This document shows, piece after piece, positions 15,825 to 23,901 of a stretch of DNA of 64,000 nucleotides. Made by a program: the position numbers and the translations under genes. Every line of letters starts with the position of its first letter. Within the stretch, counting starts at the first letter, position 1. The stretch lies in NCBI RefSeq assembly GCF_024137025.1, contig NZ_JAMYJR010000032.1, positions 173,613 through 237,612 of the forward strand, given 5' to 3'. Origin of the DNA: Paractinoplanes aksuensis. GTDB lineage: Bacteria; Actinomycetota; Actinomycetes; Mycobacteriales; Micromonosporaceae. The notes below the pieces were generated by a model. The model saw nothing but the letters and a program-made list of their open reading frames with translations, made no database searches and was not told where the DNA came from.

Positions 15825-15861
15825 GGTGGGGCCGGGCGCGGACGCTGCGCCCGGCCCCACC
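15825..15861. terminator. Bidirectional terminator between convergent genes
   Basis: A perfect 15-bp GC stem (15,825-15,839 with 15,847-15,861) with a 7-base loop lies between the metalloprotease gene (+) and the next gene (-). The stem is near the latter's stop codon and could end transcription in both directions. Confidence 0.6.
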
Positions 15862-15866
15862 GACGG

Positions 15867-16424
15867 TCAGCCCGTGGGCTCGCCGGCGGCCGGGGTGGTG
15901 GCGCCGGGAGCAGCGGGCGGATCACCGGCGGCGGACCCGCCGGCGGGCCGCCAGCGGCCGCCGGGCGGCAGCTCGCCGAGGATCTCGAGCCGGGCCCGGA
16001 TGCCGCCGTTGCTGCGGCCGAACTCGGCCATCAGGTCGCGCGGGCGGGCGCCCGCCCGGTAGCGCGCGACGAGGCGTTCGTCGTCGGCGTCGGTCCAGCG
16101 GGCGCCCTGGTTGGGGTGACGGTCACGCCGGTCGGGCGGCGGGCCGGAAGGGGACGGCGAGGGCGGCGGCTGGGTCATCGCGATCAGGCCGGCCAGGGTC
16201 GAGGTGAGCACCTCGGTGAGCGCGGGCAGGTCGGCCGGCGCGATGCCGCCGCTGATCTCGCTGACCACGTGCCCGTCGCCGTCGCTGCTGACGATGCAGA
16301 GGTCGATGCGGTGGTCGTCGGTGGGGAAGGCGGTGACCTGATAGTCGATCTCGCCGAGCACGAGACGACGGTCGAGGGTGATGGGGGATGACTGGAGGGC
16401 GGTGTCATTCATGGCGGTGACCAT
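15867..16424 (-). CDS. Hypothetical protein with C-terminal Myb/SANT-like HTH
   Basis: GGAGGG 7 bp before the ATG at 16,424 supports this start. The 185-residue protein has an N-terminal alpha/beta region (VLGEIDYQVTAFPTDDHRID), a Pro/Ser linker, and a segment GARWTDADDERLVARYRAG ... LMAEFGRSNGGIRARLE. That segment is the tryptophan-plus-three-helix pattern of small Myb-like DNA-binding domains in actinobacterial hypothetical proteins. The tail is Pro/Ala/Gly-rich. Role unknown. Confidence 0.6.
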   Translation of the reverse strand: MVTAMNDTALQSSPITLDRRLVLGEIDYQVTAFPTDDHRIDLCIVSSDGDGHVVSEISGGIAPADLPALTEVLTSTLAGLIAMTQPPPSPSPSGPPPDRRDRHPNQGARWTDADDERLVARYRAGARPRDLMAEFGRSNGGIRARLEILGELPPGGRWRPAGGSAAGDPPAAPGATTPAAGEPTG

Positions 16425-16467
16425 AGGGCGACCCTCCGACAGTTTCCGGCGGCGGCGGACGGGCGCC

Positions 16468-17106
16468 TCAGGTGATCCGGCCGGCCAGCACGCGGACGCC
16501 CGGGCCGTCGAGCTCGCCGAGCACCGGGGCCCGCCCCGTGAGCGCCATCATCAACGCCTCGGCCGGCCCGCTGACCAGCGCACCCGTCCCGTACGCCCAG
16601 TCCAGGTCGGTCGCCTCGAAGCGCAACCCGGCGGGTCGCCGGCGTGGCGTGAAGCCGGTGGCCCGCCCGCCGGTCAGGAAGTCGAGTGACAGTCGCAGGC
16701 GGTCGGGGACGAGCCCGTGCGGCAGCCCGAGCGGCCGGCGCATGTCCTGCCCGTGCACCTGCAGGTCGGTGAGCTGGCCCGGGAAGCCCACGATGGGCGG
16801 CCGGAAGTCGTCGTAGGCCTTGCGGCGCAACGTCGCGGCCAGGTCGGCCGGTGGCTGCCGGGCCATCTCGACGGCGAGCAGGGCGTTGGCCCGGTGCACC
16901 CGGAACCCACTGCGGAGCAGTGCCGAGAACGTGGCCCCCCGGGGCGCCTCGATCGCGGCCACCAGGTGACCGGCGACCTGCCGTACGGTCCAGGCGCCGC
17001 ACAGGCTGGGCGTCTCGAGCTGGGCCGGGCTCAACGAGTCGATCAGGTCGGCCACCCGGCGCCGCTCGCCGGCGATCGCATCGCGTACCGGATCGATCGC
17101 ATCCAC
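16468..17106 (-). CDS. Maleylpyruvate-isomerase-family (MDMPI, DinB-like) protein
   Basis: The 212-residue protein has the four-helix DinB/MDMPI pattern: LSPAQLETPSLCGAWTVRQVAGHLVA with the first metal-binding His, then LTDLQVHGQDMRRPLG with the second His, and a C-terminal ALMMALTGR segment. Family members are mycothiol-dependent enzymes or unknown hydrolases/transferases. The exact substrate cannot be told, and the neighbours do not form a catabolic pathway. Confidence 0.75.
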   Translation of the reverse strand: MDAIDPVRDAIAGERRRVADLIDSLSPAQLETPSLCGAWTVRQVAGHLVAAIEAPRGATFSALLRSGFRVHRANALLAVEMARQPPADLAATLRRKAYDDFRPPIVGFPGQLTDLQVHGQDMRRPLGLPHGLVPDRLRLSLDFLTGGRATGFTPRRRPAGLRFEATDLDWAYGTGALVSGPAEALMMALTGRAPVLGELDGPGVRVLAGRIT

Positions 17107-17316
17107 GCCGCGAGGCTACAACGAATCGGCCCGGCGGCCGGGCCCCGGTCGGCGCGCACCCGGTTCGCACCCGGGCGGATTCTCAACCGGCCCGCCCGAT
17201 CACCGATTGCTGAGGGTGCCGGCGGGATGCCCCACCGGCGGGCGGGCCCCGGTCGGCATCCCCCCGGCGATCGGGCCCGCCCTGCGACCGCAGCAATCTC
17301 GGGAGGCGGAGGACAC

Positions 17317-18177
17317 GTGCCACCGGAGCTGCACATCGGCCTGGATGCCGAGAAGACCGTCATTTCCCCGTACGCCCTGAGCCTGCGCACCGGCCGGGCC
17401 GTGCGGCACCGCTCCGGTTCCACGACCGAGGTCGTCCCCGTCGACCCCAGCGGCGCTGACCGGGCCGTCCGGCTGGCCGCGGCCTCCCGCCTGAGCTTCA
17501 CACTGATCTTCGTCTCGGCCGCTCTCTACGCGGTCGGTGTGCCGTGGTGGCTGCCCCTCACCGCCTCCGTGGCCGCTGTCGCCGTCCTCTGGCAGCACCA
17601 GTCCCGGGCCGCGCAGGAGGCCTCGTTCGAGATCCCCGCCGGCGAGGGCGTCCACGTGCTGCGCAGCGAGCCCGAGCGGGCCGTCTTCCGGCGCGCGGTC
17701 GGCGTCTCGCGCCGCATCCGCCGCACCTGGCCCGCGCTGTCCGGCATGATCGATCCCGGCCCGGCCGACCGCTCTCTGACCAGCGCCTTGGACGAGCTGG
17801 GCGGTCTTCTCGTACGCCGCCAGGAACTCCGGCGCCTGCGGGCCGAGATCGCCGCCGTACGGGATCAGGACGTCCCCGCCGACAGCCCGGCCGTCCGGGC
17901 CCTGGCCGCTCAGCGGGACCGGGCCGACCAGCTCTGGCGCGAGGCCGGTGGGCAGGTCAACCGCATCCTGCGCAGCCTCGATCGGACCGTGCTGGCCGGT
18001 GAGGCGTTCCGGCGCGAGTGCGAGATCGGCGAGACCGCCCGGCAGGCCGAGCTGGTGCTGTCCGGCCTGGCCGACCAGCCCCCGGCCCCGGTGACGGAGA
18101 CCGGGCCGGAGCTGGCCGACCGCACGGCCGCCGTGATCAAGGCTTATCGGGAGCTGGCGGCAACAGGTCAGCGTTGA
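17317..18177 (+). CDS. Hypothetical membrane protein with coiled-coil C-terminus
   Basis: The GTG at 17,317 follows GGAGGCGGAGG, fixing the start inside a longer open frame. The 286-residue protein has a paired hydrophobic segment at about residues 57-88 and a long, charged, helical C-terminal region (LRRLRAEIAAVRDQ ... AQRDRADQLWREAGGQV) likely to form a coiled coil. Its 3' end overlaps the convergent oxidoreductase gene by 41 bp. No family is recognised. Confidence 0.6.
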   Translation: MPPELHIGLDAEKTVISPYALSLRTGRAVRHRSGSTTEVVPVDPSGADRAVRLAAASRLSFTLIFVSAALYAVGVPWWLPLTASVAAVAVLWQHQSRAAQEASFEIPAGEGVHVLRSEPERAVFRRAVGVSRRIRRTWPALSGMIDPGPADRSLTSALDELGGLLVRRQELRRLRAEIAAVRDQDVPADSPAVRALAAQRDRADQLWREAGGQVNRILRSLDRTVLAGEAFRRECEIGETARQAELVLSGLADQPPAPVTETGPELADRTAAVIKAYRELAATGQR

Positions 18178-18973
18178 TCATCGCGCCCGCGGCCAGGCCG
18201 GCCGCGGCCGCGCTGATGACCTGGGCCATCGGGTCGGCCACGTTGCCGGCCACCCAGACGCCGTCGACCGCGGTGCGGCCGGTCGGGTCGATCGCGGGCA
18301 CGATGGTGCCGATGCCCATCGGGTGCTCGACGGCCTCGAGCCCGAGCGTGCCCAGGAACGCGGCGCGGGCCTCGACCCGGGTGCTGACCACCAGGTAGTC
18401 CCGGGCCACGAGGCTGCCGTCGGTCATACGCACGCCGTCCTTCTCGACCGCGGCGATCTCGTCCAGCGGCAGCAGACGCAGGTCCGGGGTCCACTGCCCC
18501 CACAGCCGCATCTTGTGCTCGGTCTGCTCCTCGCCAGGCGTCCCGATCACCCCGATGGCCTTGCCCCGCACCTCGTAGCCGTGGCAGTAGGGGCAGTGCA
18601 GCACGGTGGTGCCCCAGCCCTCGGCCAGCCCGGGCACGTCCGGCAGCAGGTCGACGGCGCCGGCGGTCACCAGCAGCCGCCGCGCCCGGTGGACCGAGCC
18701 GTCGGCCAGGGTGACCTCGAACCCGGGAACGGCCGAGACGACCTCGCCCTCGATCACCTTCCCGCCGTACTTCTCGACCTCGGCCCGACCGGCCGCGCGG
18801 AACTCCGCCGGGCTCATCCCGTCGCGGGTCAGGAAGTTGTGGATGCCCTCGGCCGGGGCGTTGCGGCCCTGGCCGGAGTCGATCACCAGCACCGAGCGCA
18901 ACGCCCGTCCCAGGGCCACCGCGCCGCTGAGCCCGGCCGGTCCGCCCCCGATCACCAACACGTCGTAAGTCAT
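18137..18973 (-). CDS. NAD(P)/FAD-dependent oxidoreductase, thioredoxin-reductase-like
   Basis: The 278-residue protein begins MTYDVLVIGGGPAGLSGAVA, the FAD-binding GxGxxG site. It carries a CPYCHG redox motif in the position of the thioredoxin-reductase CxxC, a VIGTPGEE nucleotide site and a terminal DGVWVAGNVADP FAD motif. Such short TrxR-like proteins reduce unknown partners or act in antibiotic biosynthesis. It is divergent, with a 47-bp gap, from an XRE-cupin regulator that probably controls it. Confidence 0.8.
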   Translation of the reverse strand: MTYDVLVIGGGPAGLSGAVALGRALRSVLVIDSGQGRNAPAEGIHNFLTRDGMSPAEFRAAGRAEVEKYGGKVIEGEVVSAVPGFEVTLADGSVHRARRLLVTAGAVDLLPDVPGLAEGWGTTVLHCPYCHGYEVRGKAIGVIGTPGEEQTEHKMRLWGQWTPDLRLLPLDEIAAVEKDGVRMTDGSLVARDYLVVSTRVEARAAFLGTLGLEAVEHPMGIGTIVPAIDPTGRTAVDGVWVAGNVADPMAQVISAAAAGLAAGAMINADLLPPAPDKP

Positions 18974-18992
18974 GGACCCATGGTGGCCATAC

Positions 18993-19009
18993 TTCCCCGA
19001 TTACGGGAA
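18993..19009. promoter_or_regulatory. Inverted repeat in the oxidoreductase/XRE-cupin divergent promoter
   Basis: TTCCC (18,993-18,997) and GGGAA (19,005-19,009) frame a 17-bp near-palindrome TTCCCCGATTACGGGAA in the 47-bp gap between the two divergent genes. It is a natural operator for the adjacent XRE-cupin protein. Confidence 0.45.
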
Positions 19010-19020
19010 ACTTCTTTGCC

Positions 19021-19611
19021 ATGACGGCAAAAAACGAGGACGTGCTGCGCGAGGTCGGGCCCCGGCTGCGGGCGCTGCGGCGCGACGCCGGTGTCACGCT
19101 GACGGCGCTGGCCGACACCACCGGCATCTCGGTCAGCACGCTCTCGCGGCTCGAGTCGGGCCAGCGCAAGGCGACCCTCGAGCTGTTGCTGCCGCTGGCC
19201 CGGGCCTACCGGGTGCCCCTCGACGAGCTGGTCGGTGCGCCGCCGACGGGCGACCCCCGGGTGTACGCCCGTCCGATCCAGCGGTTCGGTCAGACGATCC
19301 TGCCGCTGACCCGCAACCCGGGCGGCCCGCAGGCGTTCAAGCACGTCATCGGGGCCGGGGCGAGGCAGGAACCCGACCCGAAGACCCACGAGGGCTACGA
19401 GTGGCTCTATGTGATGAGCGGCCGGCTGCGGCTGGTTCTCGGCCCGCACGACCTGGTGCTGCCGCCGGGCGAGGCGGCCGAGTTCGACACCCGCGTGCCG
19501 CACTGGTTCGGCAGCGCCGAGGGTCAGGCCGTCGAGTTCCTGTCGATCTTCGACAGTCAGGGCGCCCGCATCCACGTCCGGGCCCGGCCCCAGCGCGATT
19601 CATCCGGTTGA
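19021..19611 (+). CDS. XRE-family transcriptional regulator with cupin domain
   Basis: The 196-residue protein has an XRE helix-turn-helix at about residues 10-65 (LRALRRDAGVTLTALADTTG, then SVSTLSRLESGQRKATLELL). A C-terminal cupin barrel at about 100-190 follows, with HEGYEWLYVMSGRLRLVLG and LPPGEAAEFDTRVPHWF. HTH-cupin regulators sense small molecules and often control a neighbouring enzyme, here the divergent thioredoxin-reductase-like gene. Confidence 0.85.
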   Translation: MTAKNEDVLREVGPRLRALRRDAGVTLTALADTTGISVSTLSRLESGQRKATLELLLPLARAYRVPLDELVGAPPTGDPRVYARPIQRFGQTILPLTRNPGGPQAFKHVIGAGARQEPDPKTHEGYEWLYVMSGRLRLVLGPHDLVLPPGEAAEFDTRVPHWFGSAEGQAVEFLSIFDSQGARIHVRARPQRDSSG

Positions 19612-19670
19612 GTGACTCGACCGTCACACTCCGGAGCGCTAAGTTGTCCCTCGACATGGTCGAGTTGGGG

Positions 19671-20198
19671 TCAGGCTCCGCGGCGCGCGGTCGACATCTG
19701 CCGGGGCACGGTGAGCGCCGGCCCCGGCCGGGTGCCCAGCGCGTCGGCCAGCAGGCCCTGCACCACGTCGGCGCCGGGCAGCCGCCACTGTGTCCGTTCC
19801 GGGGGAACTGCCCAGCGCACCGGTCCCTCGGGCATCCGGCTCGGGGGCGCCGCGATCCACGAGCCCACCCCGTGCCGTACGACGTCGAGCCGGTGATCCA
19901 ATGTGGGCCGCAGCGGCAGTCCGGGCGTCACCAGGAACAACCAGCGGCCCGCGGCGGTCACCGCGACCGGCCCGTGGGCATCGGCCCGGCGATTGAGGCG
20001 AACGGCGCCGAGCGTGCGCAGACCCAGCTCGGCCGGCACCTCGAGCGCGTCGAACCGGTGCCCGGTGGCCAGCAGCACGCTGCGCGCACCTCGGGTGACC
20101 GTCCACCCGCGCTCCGCGTAGCGCAGAGCGGCCCGGCGCAGCCGCAGCCGATCAAGCGCTGCCGACGGTACGAACGGTCGATGGCCTGTCCACTGCAT
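19671..20198 (-). CDS. Bifunctional primase/polymerase-like (Prim-Pol) N-terminal domain protein
   Basis: The 175-residue protein resembles short actinobacterial proteins annotated as bifunctional DNA primase/polymerase. It begins with an ALRYAERGWTVTRGARSVLLA segment, has FDALEVPAELG in the place of the catalytic strand, and ends AVPPERTQWRLPGADVV. The Cys/His cluster and full catalytic Asp set of active archaeo-eukaryotic primases are not obvious, so it may be a non-catalytic relative. Its start region is divergent from the XRE-TPR gene. Confidence 0.5.
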   Translation of the reverse strand: MQWTGHRPFVPSAALDRLRLRRAALRYAERGWTVTRGARSVLLATGHRFDALEVPAELGLRTLGAVRLNRRADAHGPVAVTAAGRWLFLVTPGLPLRPTLDHRLDVVRHGVGSWIAAPPSRMPEGPVRWAVPPERTQWRLPGADVVQGLLADALGTRPGPALTVPRQMSTARRGA

Positions 20199-20296
20199 GG
20201 CTCGATAACCCCCGATCTAGGTGGCCCGGTGCTATATCAGCCGGAGGCGCCGTATCCAAGCGCGACACACCTCGTTGGTTTCGGCAGATCCACCCT

Positions 20297-20309
20297 TTGC
20301 AAGTTGCAA
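20297..20309. promoter_or_regulatory. Tandem TTGCAA sites upstream of the XRE-TPR gene
   Basis: TTGCAA-G-TTGCAA forms two self-palindromic hexamers in the 240-bp gap before the XRE-TPR regulator. It is a plausible operator or autoregulatory site. Nothing else distinctive was seen in 20,199-20,438 apart from the GGGGGAGG ribosome binding site at 20,426-20,434. Confidence 0.3.
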
Positions 20310-20438
20310 CGAAAAATACGAGCATCGGTGAGCAGGCGATCACACACGTTGTGCGACGTACGCGGACGTGGACGTTCCAGACTGCAGATGACACAAGAGC
20401 TCGCCGGCGGGGGTCGTCGGTGAGCTGGGGGAGGCACC

Positions 20439-21668
20439 GTGGACGAGCTGCCGATCGGCCGCCGCGTCGCCTATTGGCGCGGCCGACGCAAGATGTCCCA
20501 GCAGGTCTTCGCGGACAGGTTGGGAAAGTCCAAGAGCTGGGTCGACAAAGTGGAGCGGGGAGTTCGCCGGCTCGACAAGTTCTCCGTCGTCTACGAGATC
20601 GCCGACGTGCTCCAGGTCGACGTCCAGCTGCTGCTGGGCAAGGACGTGGAGCGCCGGCCGGAAACGCAGAACTGCATCGACCAGGTCGAGGTTGAGGAGA
20701 TTCGCGCCGCTCTGGAGCGTTATGACCAGATGAGCGCGTTCTTCCAGGCGGTGCCACATTCGCCACCGCTGGCCGAGATGCACAAGGCGGTCAGCCACGC
20801 CTGGCTGACCTATCAGCACGCCAAGTACGGGGTGCTGGCCCGCATGCTGCCCAAGCTGCTGCGGGACGCCCAGGCCGCCGACAGCGCGTACGCGACCGGG
20901 GCCGAGGCCAAGGACGCGGCCCACCTGCTGGGCCAGGTCTACCAGATCGCGTCGTCCGCCCTGCGCAAGGTCGGCGAGCACGAGCTGTCATGGCTGGCGG
21001 CCGACCGCTCGATCGCCGTCTCGCAGCGGGCCGGCGACCAGTTGCTGGCCGGCCTGGCCAGCTTCCGGGTCGGCAGCGCGCTGCTGGCGCTGGGCCGGGT
21101 CCGTCCCGCGCTCGAGGTCAACGTCAACATCGCGAACCGGCTGGCGCCCGCGTACGAGCCGGCCCACAAGGGCGAGCGGCTGTCGGTGTACGGCATGCTG
21201 CTGTTGAACGGGGCGATGGCGGCGGCCCGCATCGGCGACAGCGCGACCGTGCGCGACCTGCTGTGCGGGGCCGAACAGGCGTCGCTCGAGCTGGGCGGCG
21301 ACTTCAACCACTACTGGACCAGCTTCGGCCCCACCAACGTCCTGCTGCACCGCTGCGCCGCGGCGGTCGAGCTGGGCGACGGCCGGGCCGCGGTCGACAC
21401 GCACGAGAAGCTCGACGTCGTCGGTTTCAACGCGTTGCTGCCGGAACGCCGGGCGCACCACTTCCTGGACATCGCCCGCGGCTACACGCAGATCGGCAAC
21501 ATCGAGAAGGCCAGCGAGATGCTGCTCGAGGGCGACCGGCTCGCCCCGTCCGAGATCCGCTGCCGGCCGCTCGCGCACGAGGTGCTTTCCGACGTGCTCC
21601 GCCGGACGCGGGGCACTCCGCCGGCTCCGATCGCGGAGCTGGCCGAGCAGATGGGAGTCGGTGTATGA
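20439..21668 (+). CDS. XRE-family regulator with TPR-like C-terminal region
   Basis: The GTG start has GGGGGAGG upstream. The 409-residue protein has an XRE domain at about residues 5-65 (AYWRGRRKMSQQVFADRLG, then SKSWVDKVERG) and a long helical C-terminus of TPR-like repeats (for example LDIARGYTQIGNIEKASEML). This architecture is common in Streptomyces and Micromonosporaceae regulators sensing small ligands or peptides. It precedes a flavoprotein gene by 9 bp, so they are an operon. Confidence 0.8.
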   Translation: MDELPIGRRVAYWRGRRKMSQQVFADRLGKSKSWVDKVERGVRRLDKFSVVYEIADVLQVDVQLLLGKDVERRPETQNCIDQVEVEEIRAALERYDQMSAFFQAVPHSPPLAEMHKAVSHAWLTYQHAKYGVLARMLPKLLRDAQAADSAYATGAEAKDAAHLLGQVYQIASSALRKVGEHELSWLAADRSIAVSQRAGDQLLAGLASFRVGSALLALGRVRPALEVNVNIANRLAPAYEPAHKGERLSVYGMLLLNGAMAAARIGDSATVRDLLCGAEQASLELGGDFNHYWTSFGPTNVLLHRCAAAVELGDGRAAVDTHEKLDVVGFNALLPERRAHHFLDIARGYTQIGNIEKASEMLLEGDRLAPSEIRCRPLAHEVLSDVLRRTRGTPPAPIAELAEQMGVGV

Positions 21669-21677
21669 GGTGGGTTC

Positions 21678-22265
21678 GTGACGATCGGTAACGCCGTGCC
21701 CGGTGGTGTGCTGTACGTCCTGGTCTGCGGTTCGCCCATGGCCCGTGACGTCGGCATCCTGGTCGGTCTGGCCCAGCAGGAAGGCTGGGAGGTCTGCGTG
21801 ATCACCACCCCCGACGGGCGCAAGTTCGTCGACGTGGCCGCGCTCCAGGCTCAGACCGGGCATCCGGTACGCACCTACTACAAGAGTCCGGGCGACCCCG
21901 ACGTGCTGCCGCAGGCGGACGCGATGATCGTCGCGCCCGCCACGGTCAACACCGTCAACAAGTGGGCCGCCGGCATCACTGACACCCTGGTCCTGGGCCT
22001 GCTGGTCGAGGGCTACGGCTATGGCGTGCCCACGGCCGTGGTCCCGTACACGAACAAGGTCATGGCCCTGCATCCGGCGCTGCACGAAAGTCTGGCCCGG
22101 CTGCGCGACTGGGGCGTGCACGTGCTGTACGGCGAGGACGTGTGCCGGCTCGGCGGACCCGGACAAACCGACCGGTTTCGGGGCCAGTTCCCCTGGCGGC
22201 GAGCGCTCCAGGCCGTCAGCAACCCGGTCAGCATGAGCAGCGGCAGCCGGGCCGAACCGGCGTAG
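21678..22265 (+). CDS. Flavoprotein (phosphopantothenoylcysteine-decarboxylase-like)
   Basis: The GTG start at 21,678 gives 195 residues. LYVLVCGSPMARDVGILVGL is the FMN-binding beginning, ADAMIVAPATVNTVNKWAAGI the conserved APAT(x)NT flavoprotein motif and VPTAVVPYTNKVMALHPAL the later strand. PF02441 proteins include Dfp/CoaBC and peptide-cysteine decarboxylases. This one stands alone with the XRE-TPR regulator, a pair often seen in actinomycetes. Substrate unknown. Confidence 0.75.
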   Translation: MTIGNAVPGGVLYVLVCGSPMARDVGILVGLAQQEGWEVCVITTPDGRKFVDVAALQAQTGHPVRTYYKSPGDPDVLPQADAMIVAPATVNTVNKWAAGITDTLVLGLLVEGYGYGVPTAVVPYTNKVMALHPALHESLARLRDWGVHVLYGEDVCRLGGPGQTDRFRGQFPWRRALQAVSNPVSMSSGSRAEPA

Positions 22266-22312
22266 GCCTGTCCTGCCGATTCGCGGGGAGCGGCCCGATA
22301 GAGTTGGCGGCC

Positions 22313-23170
22313 GTGACCGACACCGCCGCCACACCCGCCGTTCTCGACGTGGTCAGCGCGCTCGACCGGCGCTATCCGCGGGACTGGGCCGAATCGTGGG
22401 ACCGGGTCGGGCTCGTGCTCGGCGACTTCGAGCACCCCGTCCGGCGCATCCTGTGCGTCGTCGACTGCGTGCCCGAGACGGTCGACCAGGCGCTGGCCGA
22501 GCGGGCCGACCTGATCGTCGCCCACCACCCGCTGCTGCTGAAGCCGGTGTCGTCGATCGCGCCCGACACGTACAAGGGCCGGATCATCCACCGGTTGATC
22601 CGCCAGGACATCGCGCTGTACTGCGCGCACACCAACGCCGACGTGGCGTCCCCCGGCGTGTCCGACGCGCTCGCGGCCCGGCTCGGCCTGCGCGACATGC
22701 GCCCGCTGGTGCCGGCCACGGGCGCCGCCGCCGGCGCGGGCCGCGGCATCGGGCGCATCGGTGAGCTGGCCGAACCGATGGATCTGGCCGAGTTCACCGG
22801 GTACGCGGCGACGCGGCTGCCCACCACGGCGGCCGGCGTCCGCGCCGCCGGCGATCCGTCGCGGGTGCTGCGCACGATCGCCGTCTGCGGCGGCGCGGGC
22901 GACTCGTTCCTGACCGACGCGACCCGCGCGGGCGTCGACGCGTACCTCTGCGCCGATCTTCGCCACCACCCCGCCAGCGAACACCTCGCCGAGGACGGTC
23001 CGGCGCTGCTCGACGTCGCCCACTGGGCGACCGAGCGCCCGTGGCTCGACGACGTCGCGGCCTGGCTGCGCGCCGACTCCGGCGCCGAAGTCATCGTGTC
23101 TGATGTGGACACCGACCCCTGGACCGTGCACGCCAGGGACATTCCCGAAACGAAGGAGCCCCTGCTGTGA
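22313..23170 (+). CDS. Nif3-like dinuclear metal-centre protein
   Basis: The GTG start at 22,313 gives 285 residues. VIVAHHPLLL-type metal site (LIVAHHPLLLKPVSS), YCAHTNADVASPGVSDAL, and the C-terminal DVAHWATERPW match the NIF3/YbgI family of hexameric proteins with two metal ions. The cellular reaction is not established. The gene overlaps the next by GTGA and matches the order of M. tuberculosis Rv2230c-Rv2229c-Rv2228c. Confidence 0.88.
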   Translation: MTDTAATPAVLDVVSALDRRYPRDWAESWDRVGLVLGDFEHPVRRILCVVDCVPETVDQALAERADLIVAHHPLLLKPVSSIAPDTYKGRIIHRLIRQDIALYCAHTNADVASPGVSDALAARLGLRDMRPLVPATGAAAGAGRGIGRIGELAEPMDLAEFTGYAATRLPTTAAGVRAAGDPSRVLRTIAVCGGAGDSFLTDATRAGVDAYLCADLRHHPASEHLAEDGPALLDVAHWATERPWLDDVAAWLRADSGAEVIVSDVDTDPWTVHARDIPETKEPLL

Positions 23171-23901
23171 AGGCCTCACCGGATGCCCAGCGCCGCCTGC
23201 TCGACCTGCAGGCGGTCGACACCGCCCTGGCCCAGCTCGCCCACCGGCGCAAGTCGCTGCCCGAGCTGGCCGAGATCGAGGCCGTCGGGCGTGAGCTCGC
23301 CGGGCTCGACGACGAGCGGGTACGGGCCCAGGTCACGGTGGACGACCTCGACCGCGACATCAGCCGGTTCGAGAAGGACATCGAGCAGGTGCGGACCCGC
23401 AAGGACCGCGACCAGAAGCGCCTCGACGCGGGCGGCGCCCTGCGCGAGATCGAGGGGCTGCAGCACGAGCTGGCCACGCTCAACCGCCGGCAGGGCGAGC
23501 TCGAGGACGCCGAGCTCGAGCTCATGGAGCAGCGGGAGACGGCCGAGGCCGCGCTGACCGAGGTGCAGGGCCGGCTGGACGCGGCCAACGAGCGGCGTGC
23601 GGCGGCCGAGCGGCGGCGCGACGAGGCGCTGGCCGACATCGCCAAGGAGCAGGAGTTCAAGACGTCGTCGCGGGCCCCGCTGGCCGCCGACCTGCCGGCC
23701 GACCTGGTCGGCCTGTACGACAAGATCCGGCTCGAGTCGGGGCTGGGGGCCGCCCTGTTCCAGTCGGGTCGCTGCGGGGGCTGCCGCATCGAGCTGTACG
23801 GGGCCGACCTGGCCCGGGTCAAGGCGGCCGAGCCCGACGACGTGGTCCGCTGCGAGGAATGCCGCCGGATCATGGTGCGTACCAAGGAATCGGGCCTGTG
23901 A
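23167..23901 (+). CDS. C4-type zinc-ribbon, coiled-coil protein (CT398/DUF164-like)
   Basis: The GTG at 23,167 overlaps the preceding stop. The 244-residue protein has a long charged coiled coil (about residues 10-165, with RDISRFEKDIEQVRTRKDRD) and a C-terminal zinc ribbon with CGGC ... CEEC. The family includes CT398 of Chlamydia and mycobacterial Rv2229c. It is thought to bind nucleic acid or act as a scaffold; the function is unproven. It sits between Nif3 and RNase H in the conserved trio. Confidence 0.85.
   Translation: MKASPDAQRRLLDLQAVDTALAQLAHRRKSLPELAEIEAVGRELAGLDDERVRAQVTVDDLDRDISRFEKDIEQVRTRKDRDQKRLDAGGALREIEGLQHELATLNRRQGELEDAELELMEQRETAEAALTEVQGRLDAANERRAAAERRRDEALADIAKEQEFKTSSRAPLAADLPADLVGLYDKIRLESGLGAALFQSGRCGGCRIELYGADLARVKAAEPDDVVRCEECRRIMVRTKESGL

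Noticed and set aside
14379..15860. 493-residue open frame on the minus strand opposite the metalloprotease gene
   Set aside because: Composition is dominated by Arg, Gly, Val and Pro with no domain; it is the shadow of the well-supported + strand protease gene.
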